Assembly (NCBI GenBank): GCA_035610365.1
Contig: CM069432.1
Coordinates: 281,984,709-282,048,708, forward strand
DNA from: Aquatica leii
Lineage: Eukaryota > Arthropoda > Insecta > Coleoptera > Lampyridae
Reading direction: 5' to 3'
DNA: 64,000 bases
The translations under genes were made by a program, and so were the position numbers. The notes beneath the pieces were generated by a model. That model saw only the letters and a program-made list of their open reading frames with translations. It did not search any database and was not told the DNA's origin. This document shows, one piece after another, positions 24,238 to 34,099 of this stretch (position 1 is its first letter; the number at the start of each line of letters is the position of its first letter).

Positions 24238-24310
24238 CTGAGTTAAAAAATATGCTGATATAGAACGTATAATTTACACTAAAAATTGTTTTACTTAACC
24301 ACACTCGTCA
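24238..24310 (-). promoter_or_regulatory. Proximal promoter of copy A with a 40-bp deletion
   Basis: Aligned with copies B and C, this region lacks about 40 bp between two short TTAC-like repeats. The missing segment carries the TATTTATAT box present upstream of B and C. The sequence on both sides (CACTAAAAATTGTTTTAC, then TTAACCACACTCGTCATGCG) is conserved. Copy A therefore has no evident TATA box at the shared position. Confidence 0.65.
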
Positions 24311-24892
24311 TGCGTAAGGCAGTATATGTTAATACTAAATTAATTAAGTTTTTATAACACAGATTACTAATTAATTTTTTCAATGGAAAAAGTAAATAAA
24401 TTTGATCCTTGAAATTAAGTTATTAACCAACTTAAAGTAACTGTAAGTAAGCATCAGCATTATAATGAGTATATTAATTATACAATACATTCGGCAATTA
24501 CAATTTATCTTTAATGTTATGCTTATAGAATTAAATAAAATTTAATATTTTTACAAAGTTAATTCAATTTCTTTTTTTAGTTTTTTTATTTACAACAAAG
24601 AGATAAAACAAAACGAATATTCAATTTCTAAGGTATTTTTTCGCAGTCTACAAAATATCATTTATATAATTATAAACGCATTAAAAATATTGCTATTAAG
24701 TGTTAGAAAAACATTTTCCACAATGTGAGAAAAGAAAATCGATACTTAGGAAATCCACCAAAGCAGTAGTTGCCTAATTTGCTCTACAGGTTTCGGCACG
24801 GCTTATCTGCGAATGTAAACTAAATTTTTTCTATAAAGTTTTGACTCGAGTTTGTCTTAAAAATTCTTACCTAACTTTGTAGTAGTGTTTTG
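24311..24892. repeat. Conserved upstream module of GMC copy A
   Basis: About 24,361-24,560 and 24,650-24,860 align by eye with 61,960-62,150 and 62,416-62,600 upstream of copy C (for example TTAAAGTAACTGTAAG; AGAAAAACATTTT; GAGAAAAGAAAATCGATA). This shows that the duplication unit included at least 600 bp of upstream sequence. It may hold regulatory elements, but none is identified. Confidence 0.7.
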
Positions 24893-25716
24893 TTACGTTA
24901 ATTTTCTCGTAACTTAAAAGCAAGCGACTAACTCAGCTTGATTCGGCAGGCGGGTGGCAAATCTCAGTGTGTTAATCCTACAATAAATTAAAAAAACGCC
25001 AAATAATACCTAAAACAGACCTTGCTTAAAACTGTCGATCACTGAATGCAACAATTTGCAAAAACACAGATTCTAACAATAATATATTAATTTTTATCAA
25101 AAGAGAATAAGAATTAAAAAAAGAGAAAGAGGTAGAACAATAACAATTAATATAGTAATATCACAAATGAAATATCGATGTAGGCCCATCGTTCAGGCAA
25201 CCCACCATTCAACTAATTATATTCAATTGCTAACAAACATATAAGTGATTGATTTTAATTTAAATATAGATGCCTTCTATACGCGAAATAAGTCGACAAT
25301 CGACAATGATAATAATGAATTGCAAAAAAGTAATATATGAGCATAAAAACTTACCAAACCGACAATTCTTCGTCACAAGTAGTAACGTTCTCTACTTATT
25401 TTTATTTTATTTAAATACAAAAATATGGGTGGTATATAAGCTTATGTAAGGCGGTTAATGTTATTTTGCCTTAGGCTATGATATCGCGTTCAAATGATGA
25501 AAGAAACTTGACGGATGTCAACGACAATACTTAAGGTTACAGATGATATAAAGTTTGCGACTGAAAATAAATTTGAGGCAGTATGGTCTACGTTATGATT
25601 ACATAATATTAGTTATACGACGGCTAGTAAATATAATTGAAAACGATTACATAAAACCAAAAGTATACGATACTTAAAAGTAGTATGTACAAGACTGGCA
25701 TAACTAAAGTAGTAAT
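24893..25716 (-). repeat. LTR-like dispersed repeat, copy 1
   Basis: This aligns along its whole length with 30,376-31,246 in the same orientation. Shared words include TTTTCTCGTAACTTA, ACAATAAATTAAAAA, CACAGATTCTAACAATAATA, TAAGTCGACAATCGAC and AAAGTAGTATGTACAA. Near 24,990 the minus strand reads TTTGGCGTTTTTTTAATTTA, resembling a TGGCGCC-type primer site next to an LTR. It is probably an LTR of an old Gypsy-type element, as a gag fossil lies 0.9 kb away. No coding part was seen. Confidence 0.55.
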
Positions 25717-26564
25717 ATAAATTAAAATGGTCGACTAGCAACTGTAAGGTAGTCTGTCTCGAAATGAAGTGGTTAAAAAACCCAAGGAATAGTACTAGAA
25801 ACTTAAGCAAAAAAAGAAATTCGGTACAGTAAAATGAAAAATAAATAATTGTGTAGCATCTTAGCCATAACCAACAAAATACCGCCAACATAGTTAGATC
25901 TATAGACAAGAACCAAGAGAATAGCCAAAAGTCGGAATCCTACTCCTGAAAAGCTAGCATTTACGACGTTTGCGACGTCAATGAAAGAGAAGAGACCGAT
26001 TGGTAACAGAAAACGGAACACAGTTATAGACTTGAAAACGAGTAGATGTTGAACAAAGAGAAGTCCTTCGTGGTAGGTGAGTATGGCGATTTAGTAAACC
26101 AATGTTACAGTCGGGCTGTTGTTTTACGATTTTTGTAAGACACACACACACACAGGACAATAACGAATGTATTCCGCCACTTTCGATCTCATATGAGGCT
26201 AGTAAAAACGACGTCAAAAAAGAAGTAACGTTTTGGCAACATTACGATGACCAGAAGTAGAATAAACGTGACGGTCGTGAATAGGTTTACGTTAGTCGTT
26301 CGGAACTAGTAGCTTCCACAGCTGCTTCTCGTCAGGAGAAAGTCGTACTTGTTTGCACAAAAAACCGTGGACTAATAATCAATGAGAAAGCTGTCTTCTA
26401 TACGTCATTAATTTTGAAACCGTAGAAATAGGTATTAACGCAAGTCTTGACTGATAAAAAGTAGTGAGATTACGACGCACGATTTTAAGTTGTATTTCTT
26501 CAGAGACCGGTTCGAACAGTTGTAAGAAGAAGTACTGCATGATAGTAACGTACACTCCAACAGA
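25717..26564. other. No recognised gene
   Basis: This is probably decayed internal sequence of the LTR element whose gag remnant follows. It contains a (CA)7 run at 26,141-26,154. Open frames on the minus strand are short and lack motifs. Confidence 0.35.
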
Positions 26565-26840
26565 TTAGTTAGCTCCCATCTTACGCTTACGAATTGTCTC
26601 CATTAATCGATTGTCATAACCTACAGAAAGAAATTCCGATTTCAACAAGTTAGCAACATCCTTCCACGAACACAATAAATTTCGGTTTGCCCTAAAAACG
26701 AGAAGAGCTTTGCCCGATGGCACTTCCGAGGCTGAAAGGAAAAGTTGCTGCTGTGAAACACCACGAGACACGAACAACTCGTCAACCCGAAGAAAAAATT
26801 TAAAAATGATTTGGGACTGGAAAAAAGTATAGAGACGCAT
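26565..26840 (-). pseudogene. Gypsy-type gag fossil
   Basis: The minus strand reads FFLRVDELFVSRGVSQQQLF, then SGKALLVFRANRNLLCSWKD and KSEFLSVGYDNRLMETIRKR. This matches the retrotransposon gag domain of insect Gypsy elements ('VEELR.ARGVS...LF..A..LF.G.AL.WYRANR...SW.DLV..L...F'). The related fossil at 63.4-64.0 kb has FLEKVPELRLARNISFQELL. It is a short, old, broken remnant. Confidence 0.75.
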
Positions 26841-26849
26841 TTAAAATAT

Positions 26850-29800
26850 CGAGTGGGTTAATACTGATAAAATTGGATTCAGTAGAAGATAAAGTAGAAA
26901 TATTAAAGAAAAAAGGAAGGCTAAGAGGAACAAGGATATTTATAGATTAAGATATGACTACAGTAAAAAGACAGGTACAAACAAATATAAGGATGGAAGG
27001 AAGAAAACTAAAGAAAGAGGAAAAAAGAACAGAAATAGGGTTTATAAAATTACGGGTTGAGAGAGAGAGGAGCTGCACTGGAACTGGAACCTAAAAGAAA
27101 ATAAATTAGAGAGAAGGAGGCCAAAAAACTAGAAATAAAGTGGGTAAAAAATAAAAAAAAGGGAACGACCAGGCAAAGATAAAGAAAATGATACGAGAAA
27201 AACAAAAGGAATAGGTTTAGTTTTTTGGAAGGTTGCAGGGGTTAAAAATAAAGGAACTAATTTTTGGAAGTATATAGAAGGGTTTGACATTGTGGGTTTA
27301 GTAGAAACGTGGTTGGAGAAGAAAGATTGGGAAATATGGAGAGTAAATTTACCAGAGACATATAGATGGAATGGGGTATAATATCGGGAGTAAAAGACAA
27401 GTAGTAGTAGTAATTCAAATATTAACGGAAGATAAAGGTAGAAATAACACAGTGATAACAGTATATGGTCAAGAATGGAAGAGGAGAGAGGAAAATTAAT
27501 AATAGGTGGAGATTTTAACGGGAGAATTAGTGAAGGTATGGGTATGATAATGAATGGGGAGGAAATAAAAAGAATAACGATGGATAAGATATTAAACAAA
27601 CAAGGTAGACAGCTATTAGAGCTATGTGAGGGGAAGGGGTGGACTATACTCAATGGAAATATAGAGGAAAGGGATAGAGGACAATATACATATATAAGTG
27701 AGAGGGAAGAATCTATAATGGATTATGTAATGGTTAGAGGGGAGGTTTAAGAGGAAATAGAAATTTTTAAAATAGTGGAAGAGATTGATATTGAGCATCA
27801 GCCATCAGAAGTAAGACTAAAAGGTTGGAAAAGAGAAAGAAAAAATTCAGACACATTTTGGAGGGAGGAAAAAGTATGGACAGATGAAATTATTGAGGTT
27901 TGTAAGAAAAAATTAGAGGAAAAACAATAGGTGGAGGAAGAAGTAGAGGAAGGAGTGAAAAAATTGATCAGTAAAATGGATAAAGCAGTAGAAAGAAAAA
28001 AATACTGAAAAAAAAACAAAGGAGTATATGGAAAAAAGAAATTCAGGAAGCCAGGAAGGAGGTAAAAAGAGGTAAAAGAAGGTGGAAAAAAGGAAAAATT
28101 GATATTCAGGAATATAAAAGATTAAGGTCGCAATATAGAAAAGAGTGTTGTAAGAGAAAAGAGGAATAAATAAAAAAGAGTTGGAGGAACATATAAAAAT
28201 GTTAGAAAATAAGGGAGACATATGGAGCTTTTTGAATAAAGAAAGGAAAATTGGAAAAACAGGAGGGACACAAATTGATATAAAAAAATGGAGAGAACAT
28301 TGCGTAAAGGTCTTAGAGAGGGAAGGAGAGAGGAAGGGTGAATTCAAAATAGAAAGGATAACAAGAAAAGGGAGCAGAACTATACAAAAAGAGGAAATAG
28401 TAGAAGCATTAAGAAAAATAAAAAAAGGAAAGGCAAAAGGGACGGTTGGGACGCAATGAGAACAATGGAAATATATCGGATAAAGAACGAAAGAAAAATT
28501 TGGAAAAATTTTAAATAAGATATGGTCAGGTGATGGCTTTCCGGATGATTGGAAGGAAGCAATAATATGCCTACTTTACAAAGGATGAGACAGAAGAGAG
28601 GTGAAAAACTATAGAGGTATAAGTGTGACAAATGTGGGATATAAAATTTATATGACAATTTTGCAAAAAAGACTGGAAAGAGAAATGGAGAAAAAAAATC
28701 TTACCAGACTAGCAGGCAGGATTTAGAAGAGGGAGAAGGGCATTAGATAATGTATACATATTAAAACAGATAGTAAACAAAGAATTAGAAGTGAAGAGTG
28801 GGAAAGTTTTTGCGTTATTTCTGGATTTAAAAGCAGCGTTTGATAATGTAAATAAGTGTAAATTATGGAATATATTAAGAAAGAAACAGATAGAGGAAGA
28901 ACTAGTAAGGAATATAGAGGAAATATATCATGAGACAAAGTGCAAAGTAAGAATAGATGGATAGTTAAGTGAAGCATTTTGGACAAATAAAGGATTAAAG
29001 CAGGGGTGCCCGCTTAGTCCTAGTTTATTTGCTGTATATTTAGAGGATTTAGAGAAAGAGTTGATAGGGCAACAAAGTGGAGGAATATTAATGGGGGGTT
29101 AAAAGTGTGGGTTTTGGCGTATGCGGATGACATAGTGATTATAGCGAAGAAAGAAAGAGAAATGAAGATGATAAAGACAGTAAAAAAGTATCTGGAAAAA
29201 AAGTGTTTAAGTGTAAATGTGGGAAAAACAAAGATGGTAGTGTTTCAAAAAGGGAGGGAAGTAAAAAAAGAGTGTAGTGGAAGTGGGGAGACGAGGTAAT
29301 AGAAAGTGTAAATGGAGTGACGTATTTGGGTTATCGAATCAGATATGACAATAAAGATGAGGCTCATATAAAGTGGTTGGCAAAGAAATGTAATAGAATA
29401 GTAAGTCAGGTGTGGGGTATAGGAGAGAGGTGATTTGGGAAGCTAATAGAAGCAAGAAGAAGGAACGGGAGGAATTGGAGAAAGTACAAGAAAAATACTG
29501 GAAATGGACGTTAGGATTAGAAAGGGAAACGGCAGGGTACATAGTAGAAGAGGAAATGAAGTTAGAAAAGATAAGAGCACAGGGGGGAAATAAAAGATGA
29601 GATAATAAAAAGCGATAAGGATATACAGATACAAGAAACAAGAACAAAAATACAAGAGGGAAAATATAATGAGAGATATACAAATATAGTGATAGATAAC
29701 ATTCTAAGGTACATAAAGGGCAAAAAGAGCTTAAGATTAAAAAGATTAGTAGCAAGGTTTAGATGCGGGAATGAAGAACAAGAGAATAAGTACTGGAAGG

Positions 29801-30070
29801 AAGATAAAGATAGGAGATGTAGACTATGTGGGGAGGGGTGGGAAAGTATAGAGCACATGTGAAAGGACTGTATAAAGCTAAGAGAAGAGGAGAGAGGAAA
29901 GTTGGAGATATTGGGAGAAGGAGAAGAAGGAGTGGGATGGATGGAGAAGTTATAAAAAAAGAGAAAAAGACTACAAGTAGTGTAATAAATGTATATAGAG
30001 AATTGATTATCTGTGGAGGGTTTAGGATTATTGTTATTAATATTATTTTTTTTTTTTTTATTACTATTTA
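26850..30070 (+). mobile_element. Purine-rich LINE (EN + RT), decayed
   Basis: In order it holds an ORF1-like start (26.87-27.06 kb), then endonuclease pieces (GFDIVGLVETWLEKKDW near 27.28 kb; LIIGGDFNGRISEG at 27.5 kb). Reverse transcriptase blocks at 28.7-29.2 kb include AGFRRGRRALDNVYILKQIV, FLDLKAAFDNV, GLKQGCPLSPSLFAVY and YADDIVII. A terminal CCHC-type motif, CRLCGEGWESIEHM, lies near 29.83 kb. It belongs to an I/R1-type LINE group frequent in insects; the exact clade is uncertain. All catalytic blocks are visible, but many stops and frameshifts interrupt them. The coding strand is extremely A+G rich for 3 kb, which creates long meaningless frames on the other strand. Confidence 0.85.
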
Positions 30071-30375
30071 TTAATTTTTTACATTCATTTTGTTTTTATT
30101 TGTTCTATGTAGTAGGATATTTTTGGGTTTAGTTTATAATACGAATTCTTTCTCAAAAAAAAATTTGTTACGACAAATAAAGGCTATTTAATTAAAAAGC
30201 AACAAAAGATAATCAAACAACTTACAAAGGTTCTACAACAACACAAAAGAAACGAAACAAAAATGTGAGTAAGTAGAACCCACTAAAGACAATTAAGAAG
30301 TAAAAGTATCAAGAAAAATAAAAAGAATTACAACCGCAGGAACGAAATCAAGCTCTAACAATTAGGTGTCAAATT

Positions 30376-31246
30376 TTATTACGATAATTTTCTCGTAACT
30401 TAGAAGCAAACAACTAACTCAATTTGATTGGGCAAGCGGACGTCGCAAGTCTCGGTTTGCTAATCTTACAATAAATTAAAAAGGCGCTCAAAACAAATAA
30501 ATAACACCTAATACAGACTTTGTAAATTTTGTCGATCACTGAAAGAAACAATTTGAAAAAACACAGATTCTAACAATAATATATTCATTTTCAACAAGAG
30601 AGGATAGGGGTTAAAAAACGGAGAAAGAGGTAGACAATTTAATAACGATTATAGATTTGTCGACTGATATAGTAATATCACAGCTGTAATATGAATGTAG
30701 ACCCTATTGCAACACACCATTTAACTAATTATATTTAGATGGTAACAAATGTTAGAAGTGATTGATTTTAATTTAAATATAAATATTACTCAATCAACTA
30801 CTTTGTCTACTATCGTGAAATAAGTCGACAATCGACTAGGATAATAATGAATCGCAAAAATCTCAAATAGGAGCACAAAAACTTACCCAACCGACAATTC
30901 TTGGTTCCAAGTACTAACGTTCACGACTCCCTTTTATTTGATTTAAGAACGAAAATATGGGTGGTATCTAAGCTTATGTACGACGGTTAATGTTATTTTG
31001 TGTTCAAATGATCAAAGAAACTTGACGAATGTCATGTCAACGTACTCAACAACAATACATGGGTTACAGATATAAAGTTTCAACTGAAAATAAATTTAAG
31101 TCAGCATGATCTACGTTATTACATAATAGAAGTTATACGCTGATGGCTGACGGTTAGTAAATACAATTGAAAGCAATTACGTAAAGGCAAAAGTATAAGA
31201 TACTAAAAAGTAGTATGTACAACGGCATAATTAAAGTAGTCAATAT
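30376..31246 (-). repeat. LTR-like dispersed repeat, copy 2
   Basis: This is the full-length relative of 24,893-25,716. The minus strand reads TTTGAGCGCCTTTTTAATTT at about 30,478-30,495, the primer-site-like edge. The two copies bracket the Gypsy gag fossil and the purine-rich LINE. They could be the two LTRs of one element later invaded by the LINE, or independent insertions. Confidence 0.55.
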
Positions 31247-31689
31247 ATATGCAAGATGATACGCTATCCTAAGTTATCTGCATAAAGTTAATTGATTAGT
31301 TACAGAAGTAAGTTAACTAAGTAAGTAAATGGCTATAGAGACGGAAACGTTAAAACCACAACGTATAAACATATTAAGGTAACAACAGTGTCAACACAAA
31401 TGTGAAAACTCACAAATGTGAAAACGAAGTAATACGATACTGATATTTCAGAAATAGATGTGAGTTTTCTCTCGTTCTCTTGGATTGCATAAAACAAGGT
31501 GGATTCCACAAGTTACGAAACAGCCGAGTACATAAACAGCACAGCAACCACAGGAAACTCGCTAAGAGCAGGTATTAGGAATTGCTTTCCTAACTGGAAC
31601 GTCGCGTAATTAACCCAATCGCCGAATCCGACCAATACCTGGAATACGTTTTCCCCAGCACATCTGCTAAAAGCCTAACAGAAATTACT
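31247..31689. other. No recognised gene
   Basis: This is spacer with no supported frame or repeat beyond its neighbours. Confidence 0.4.
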
Positions 31690-31890
31690 AACGAGAAAAA
31701 TTCAGCAGAAAGAACAGCTGCTTACATGTCGTGAAATAGCACTCAGATACACAAACTTTTGCAGCGGTTTCAAAAAGGTAAAGAGCGAGCAAAATTACCG
31801 GTATTTGCTGTATCGCGTTTATCCCCACCCGTAAGGTGATTTGACAATTAGTAGGGGTGTGTAACCAGTGCAACCGTTAATTTTAATTTT
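31690..31890 (-). repeat. Dispersed repeat, inverted partner of 45,884-46,040
   Basis: Read on the minus strand it shares the plan TTAAAATTAACGG, TGCAC, CTACTAATTGTCA, TACGGG, GGGATAAACG, TACAGCAA, TTGCTCGCTCTTTA/TTACTCGCTCTTTA, GAAA.CCGCTG, GTTTGTGT and AGTGCTATTT with the plus strand at 45.9 kb. The two copies are 14 kb apart in opposite orientation. The family was not identified. AGTGCTATTT and the GC-richer core look like a promoter region of a mobile element. Confidence 0.6.
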
Positions 31891-32929
31891 GAACAAATAT
31901 TTTTGACAAATACAAAATATCGGCGTGTCACAACGTATTAATTATTTGCTTAAATTCACACGATTGTGATAGATACTAACCGACATAAATTGCTATTTGT
32001 AAAATGTGTCTATCTATTACACTAGATAAGCGTGTTTATCAAATGCTCATGATACACAAAAATGGAAAATTTCAAATATTTTTGAAACGCTATCCTGTGG
32101 TAAAAATACCACGTATGATAAATATAAAACTATAAATTGGTGCGGAATGTAGAAAAGTTGACTTTGAATTTAATGACAGCAAAAATCAATGATCTATTGA
32201 CAAGTAACGCCGTCAGAATTTAAAAATGTAAAATAGGTGAGGAACAAAATCGGTATAATCGTGAAAAACATCAGAACTAGCGGACAGCTGTTTTGTTATT
32301 TTGAAACTCGTCAGCGCTATGATGCACCGATGTGTTTTCCCAACTATACCAACAAACAACCGTAGTTCTTTTATATCGTGTAGACATAACCAACATAGTT
32401 GTAATGTTTTTGAAACGCGATTCTGTGACCAGAATACTACGTATGATACAACTGGTCATCAGTCGTAGTGTCGTAGAAAATGTATCCGCATACCAAGGAT
32501 CGCAACTTGACATAAGCTCTAAGTTTGCCGCAATAGAAAACAAGAATATTGTTTTGTCACCGGGTCCGCTATCGTGCAGCAAAAACTATTCTCCAGATAA
32601 TGTGGTATATTCCTCCGGAATGACAAAATTCCTGTAATGATGAGGGGTTTGTAGGAACGGCTTGTTCTGTTACCCATACTCGCCAAAGCAAAAATTTGTG
32701 GTAGTTTGCCAGCAGCAGCAATTGACCAGTCTTCAGAAATACTTACTATTACCATTTGCGTACTTGCTTTATTTCCGCCAGGAACCTAATTGTGGACACT
32801 ACTTTTAAAAACTTTTTCTCCGAAGGTATGAACTCTGCCAGAGCAACGACATTTGTGTTATTGTGCAGATTTCCAAATTATATTAAATTATCTTATAAAA
32901 TTGTGTTGTTGACCTTGACCTGTGTTTTA
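31891..32929. other. No recognised gene; overlapping open frames
   Basis: A 101-codon frame at 32,332-32,637 (+) and frames at 32,277-32,582 and 32,519-32,755 (-) overlap. None shows a domain I recognise. A 45-bp segment (TTTTTGAAACGC ... ACGTATGATA) occurs twice, at about 32,080 and 32,408, so this is probably repeat-derived. Confidence 0.4.
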
Positions 32930-33980
32930 TTAGATTCGGTTTTCTTTGGGAGATGTCTCGCTATCTTTTTGGGGGTCTTCCTGGCGGTCTTTCGGTTTTC
33001 TATTACCCGCTTTTTTAGCTTTTTATTATCCATTCTAGAAACGTTTTAATTCCATTGTCTTTTTTTATCTCGTCCCCATCTTAAATCCTGAATGTTGCAT
33101 TGTTTTCTAATGTGTTGATTCCTGATGCGATCTCTTCTTGTTTTTCCTATTATGGGTCTAAATACTTTCATATAAAATGTTCTTATTGTTTGTTTTATCT
33201 TACTGGTGTAGCCTATAGTTAGTATAGCCCAAGCAACACATTGGTATAAAAAACGTCTAAATGTCCGGCTAATAGACGTTTATTAGACATTAAAACGGTT
33301 TTAAACGCGTTATTAACGTTTATTAGACGGACATTTAGACGTTTTTTGTACCAATGTGTTGTTTGGGAGGGTGTATGAAAGCTTTATATATTCTTGTTTT
33401 GCAGTTTTCTCTGAAGTGTTCTTTTGCTTCTAATACGATGCATGTTGTCTTTACTTGGTTACTGTTTCCCCGTTAGAGGTTGCGGAAGGTTGTAATATGT
33501 GCCCTTAGATAGTTCGATGTCAATGTCTTTTCTATAATTGTACTGGTTATTTACAATATACATCTCACGGGTTACCTGGAGATAGTTAAGCACTGCGTTT
33601 TTTTCGACTGAAATAACGTGGTGTTGAATTTATCTGGGATTCTCTTCATTACTGGCGATTAAGAGCGCGTCGACTACGTTTTGTTTTAACTTTAGTAGAA
33701 CATTTCGACTTTATTTTTTCTATGATTCTGATGATTTTGATAAGGACATTCTATTATTTTCTGTCACATTTAGCACTCTGATTCTATCGAAGTTGTGTTT
33801 CTGTTTTGGATGTGTTTTCGTCACAACTAAACAGTTTTTTGAAATAGTCTATGCACATATCCATCTTTAACTGATTGATTTTTTGTATACATTAATCAGT
33901 TTTTGTGGATCTTAATAGCTTCCACGCCCTCTTTTGGCTGCCATAAAAACCTTGTTTGATGTTATTCGGTAACTTTTCTC
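32930..33980 (-). mobile_element. RTE-like LINE remnant (minus), interrupted by a MITE
   Basis: Below the MITE the minus strand reads TFYMKVFRPIIGKTRRDRIR, then NQHIRKQCNIQDLRWGRDKK and RQWN. This is the family text 'TTEMKVLR.I.GKTRRDRIRN..IR..CNI.D..RWGR.RKR.WN.HV.RM'. Above the MITE it reads TRIYKAFIHP, then more decayed RT sequence to about 33,980 (LIASNEENPR, like the post-YADD region). Stops are frequent. It belongs to the same broad LINE group as the fragments at 4.4 and 7.3 kb. Confidence 0.72.
33228..33367. mobile_element. 140-bp foldback MITE
   Basis: Terminal inverted repeats of about 50 bp (left begins CCCAAGCAACACATTGGTA; right, reverse-complemented, begins CCCAAACAACACATTGGTA) make almost the whole element a hairpin. 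The dinucleotide AG flanks both ends (33,226-33,227 and 33,368-33,369). Removing the element and one AG restores the reading frame of the surrounding LINE across the site (K-A-F-I-H-P-I-L-T), so the ends are well fixed. The superfamily is unknown. Confidence 0.85.
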
Positions 33981-34099
33981 AATGCTCTTCTTTTATGTTC
34001 CGTATTCCTGGTATAAAAACCAGGCCATATTTTATTAACCATTTATCTACTAGTTACTAGTCGCATTCCTAAGCAATCGCGCGCAACTTCTACCGTTCT

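Noticed and set aside
26141-26154. (CA)7 run as a regulatory element
   Set aside because: A short simple repeat in decayed transposon sequence, with nothing to link it to a gene.
27129-29858. Several long minus-strand frames of 70-174 codons rich in Leu, Phe, Ser and Pro
   Set aside because: They are the complement of the purine-rich LINE, low in complexity and without domains.
32277-32755. Overlapping 78-101 codon frames on both strands
   Set aside because: Open on both strands at once with no recognised domain. Likely chance in repeat-derived sequence.
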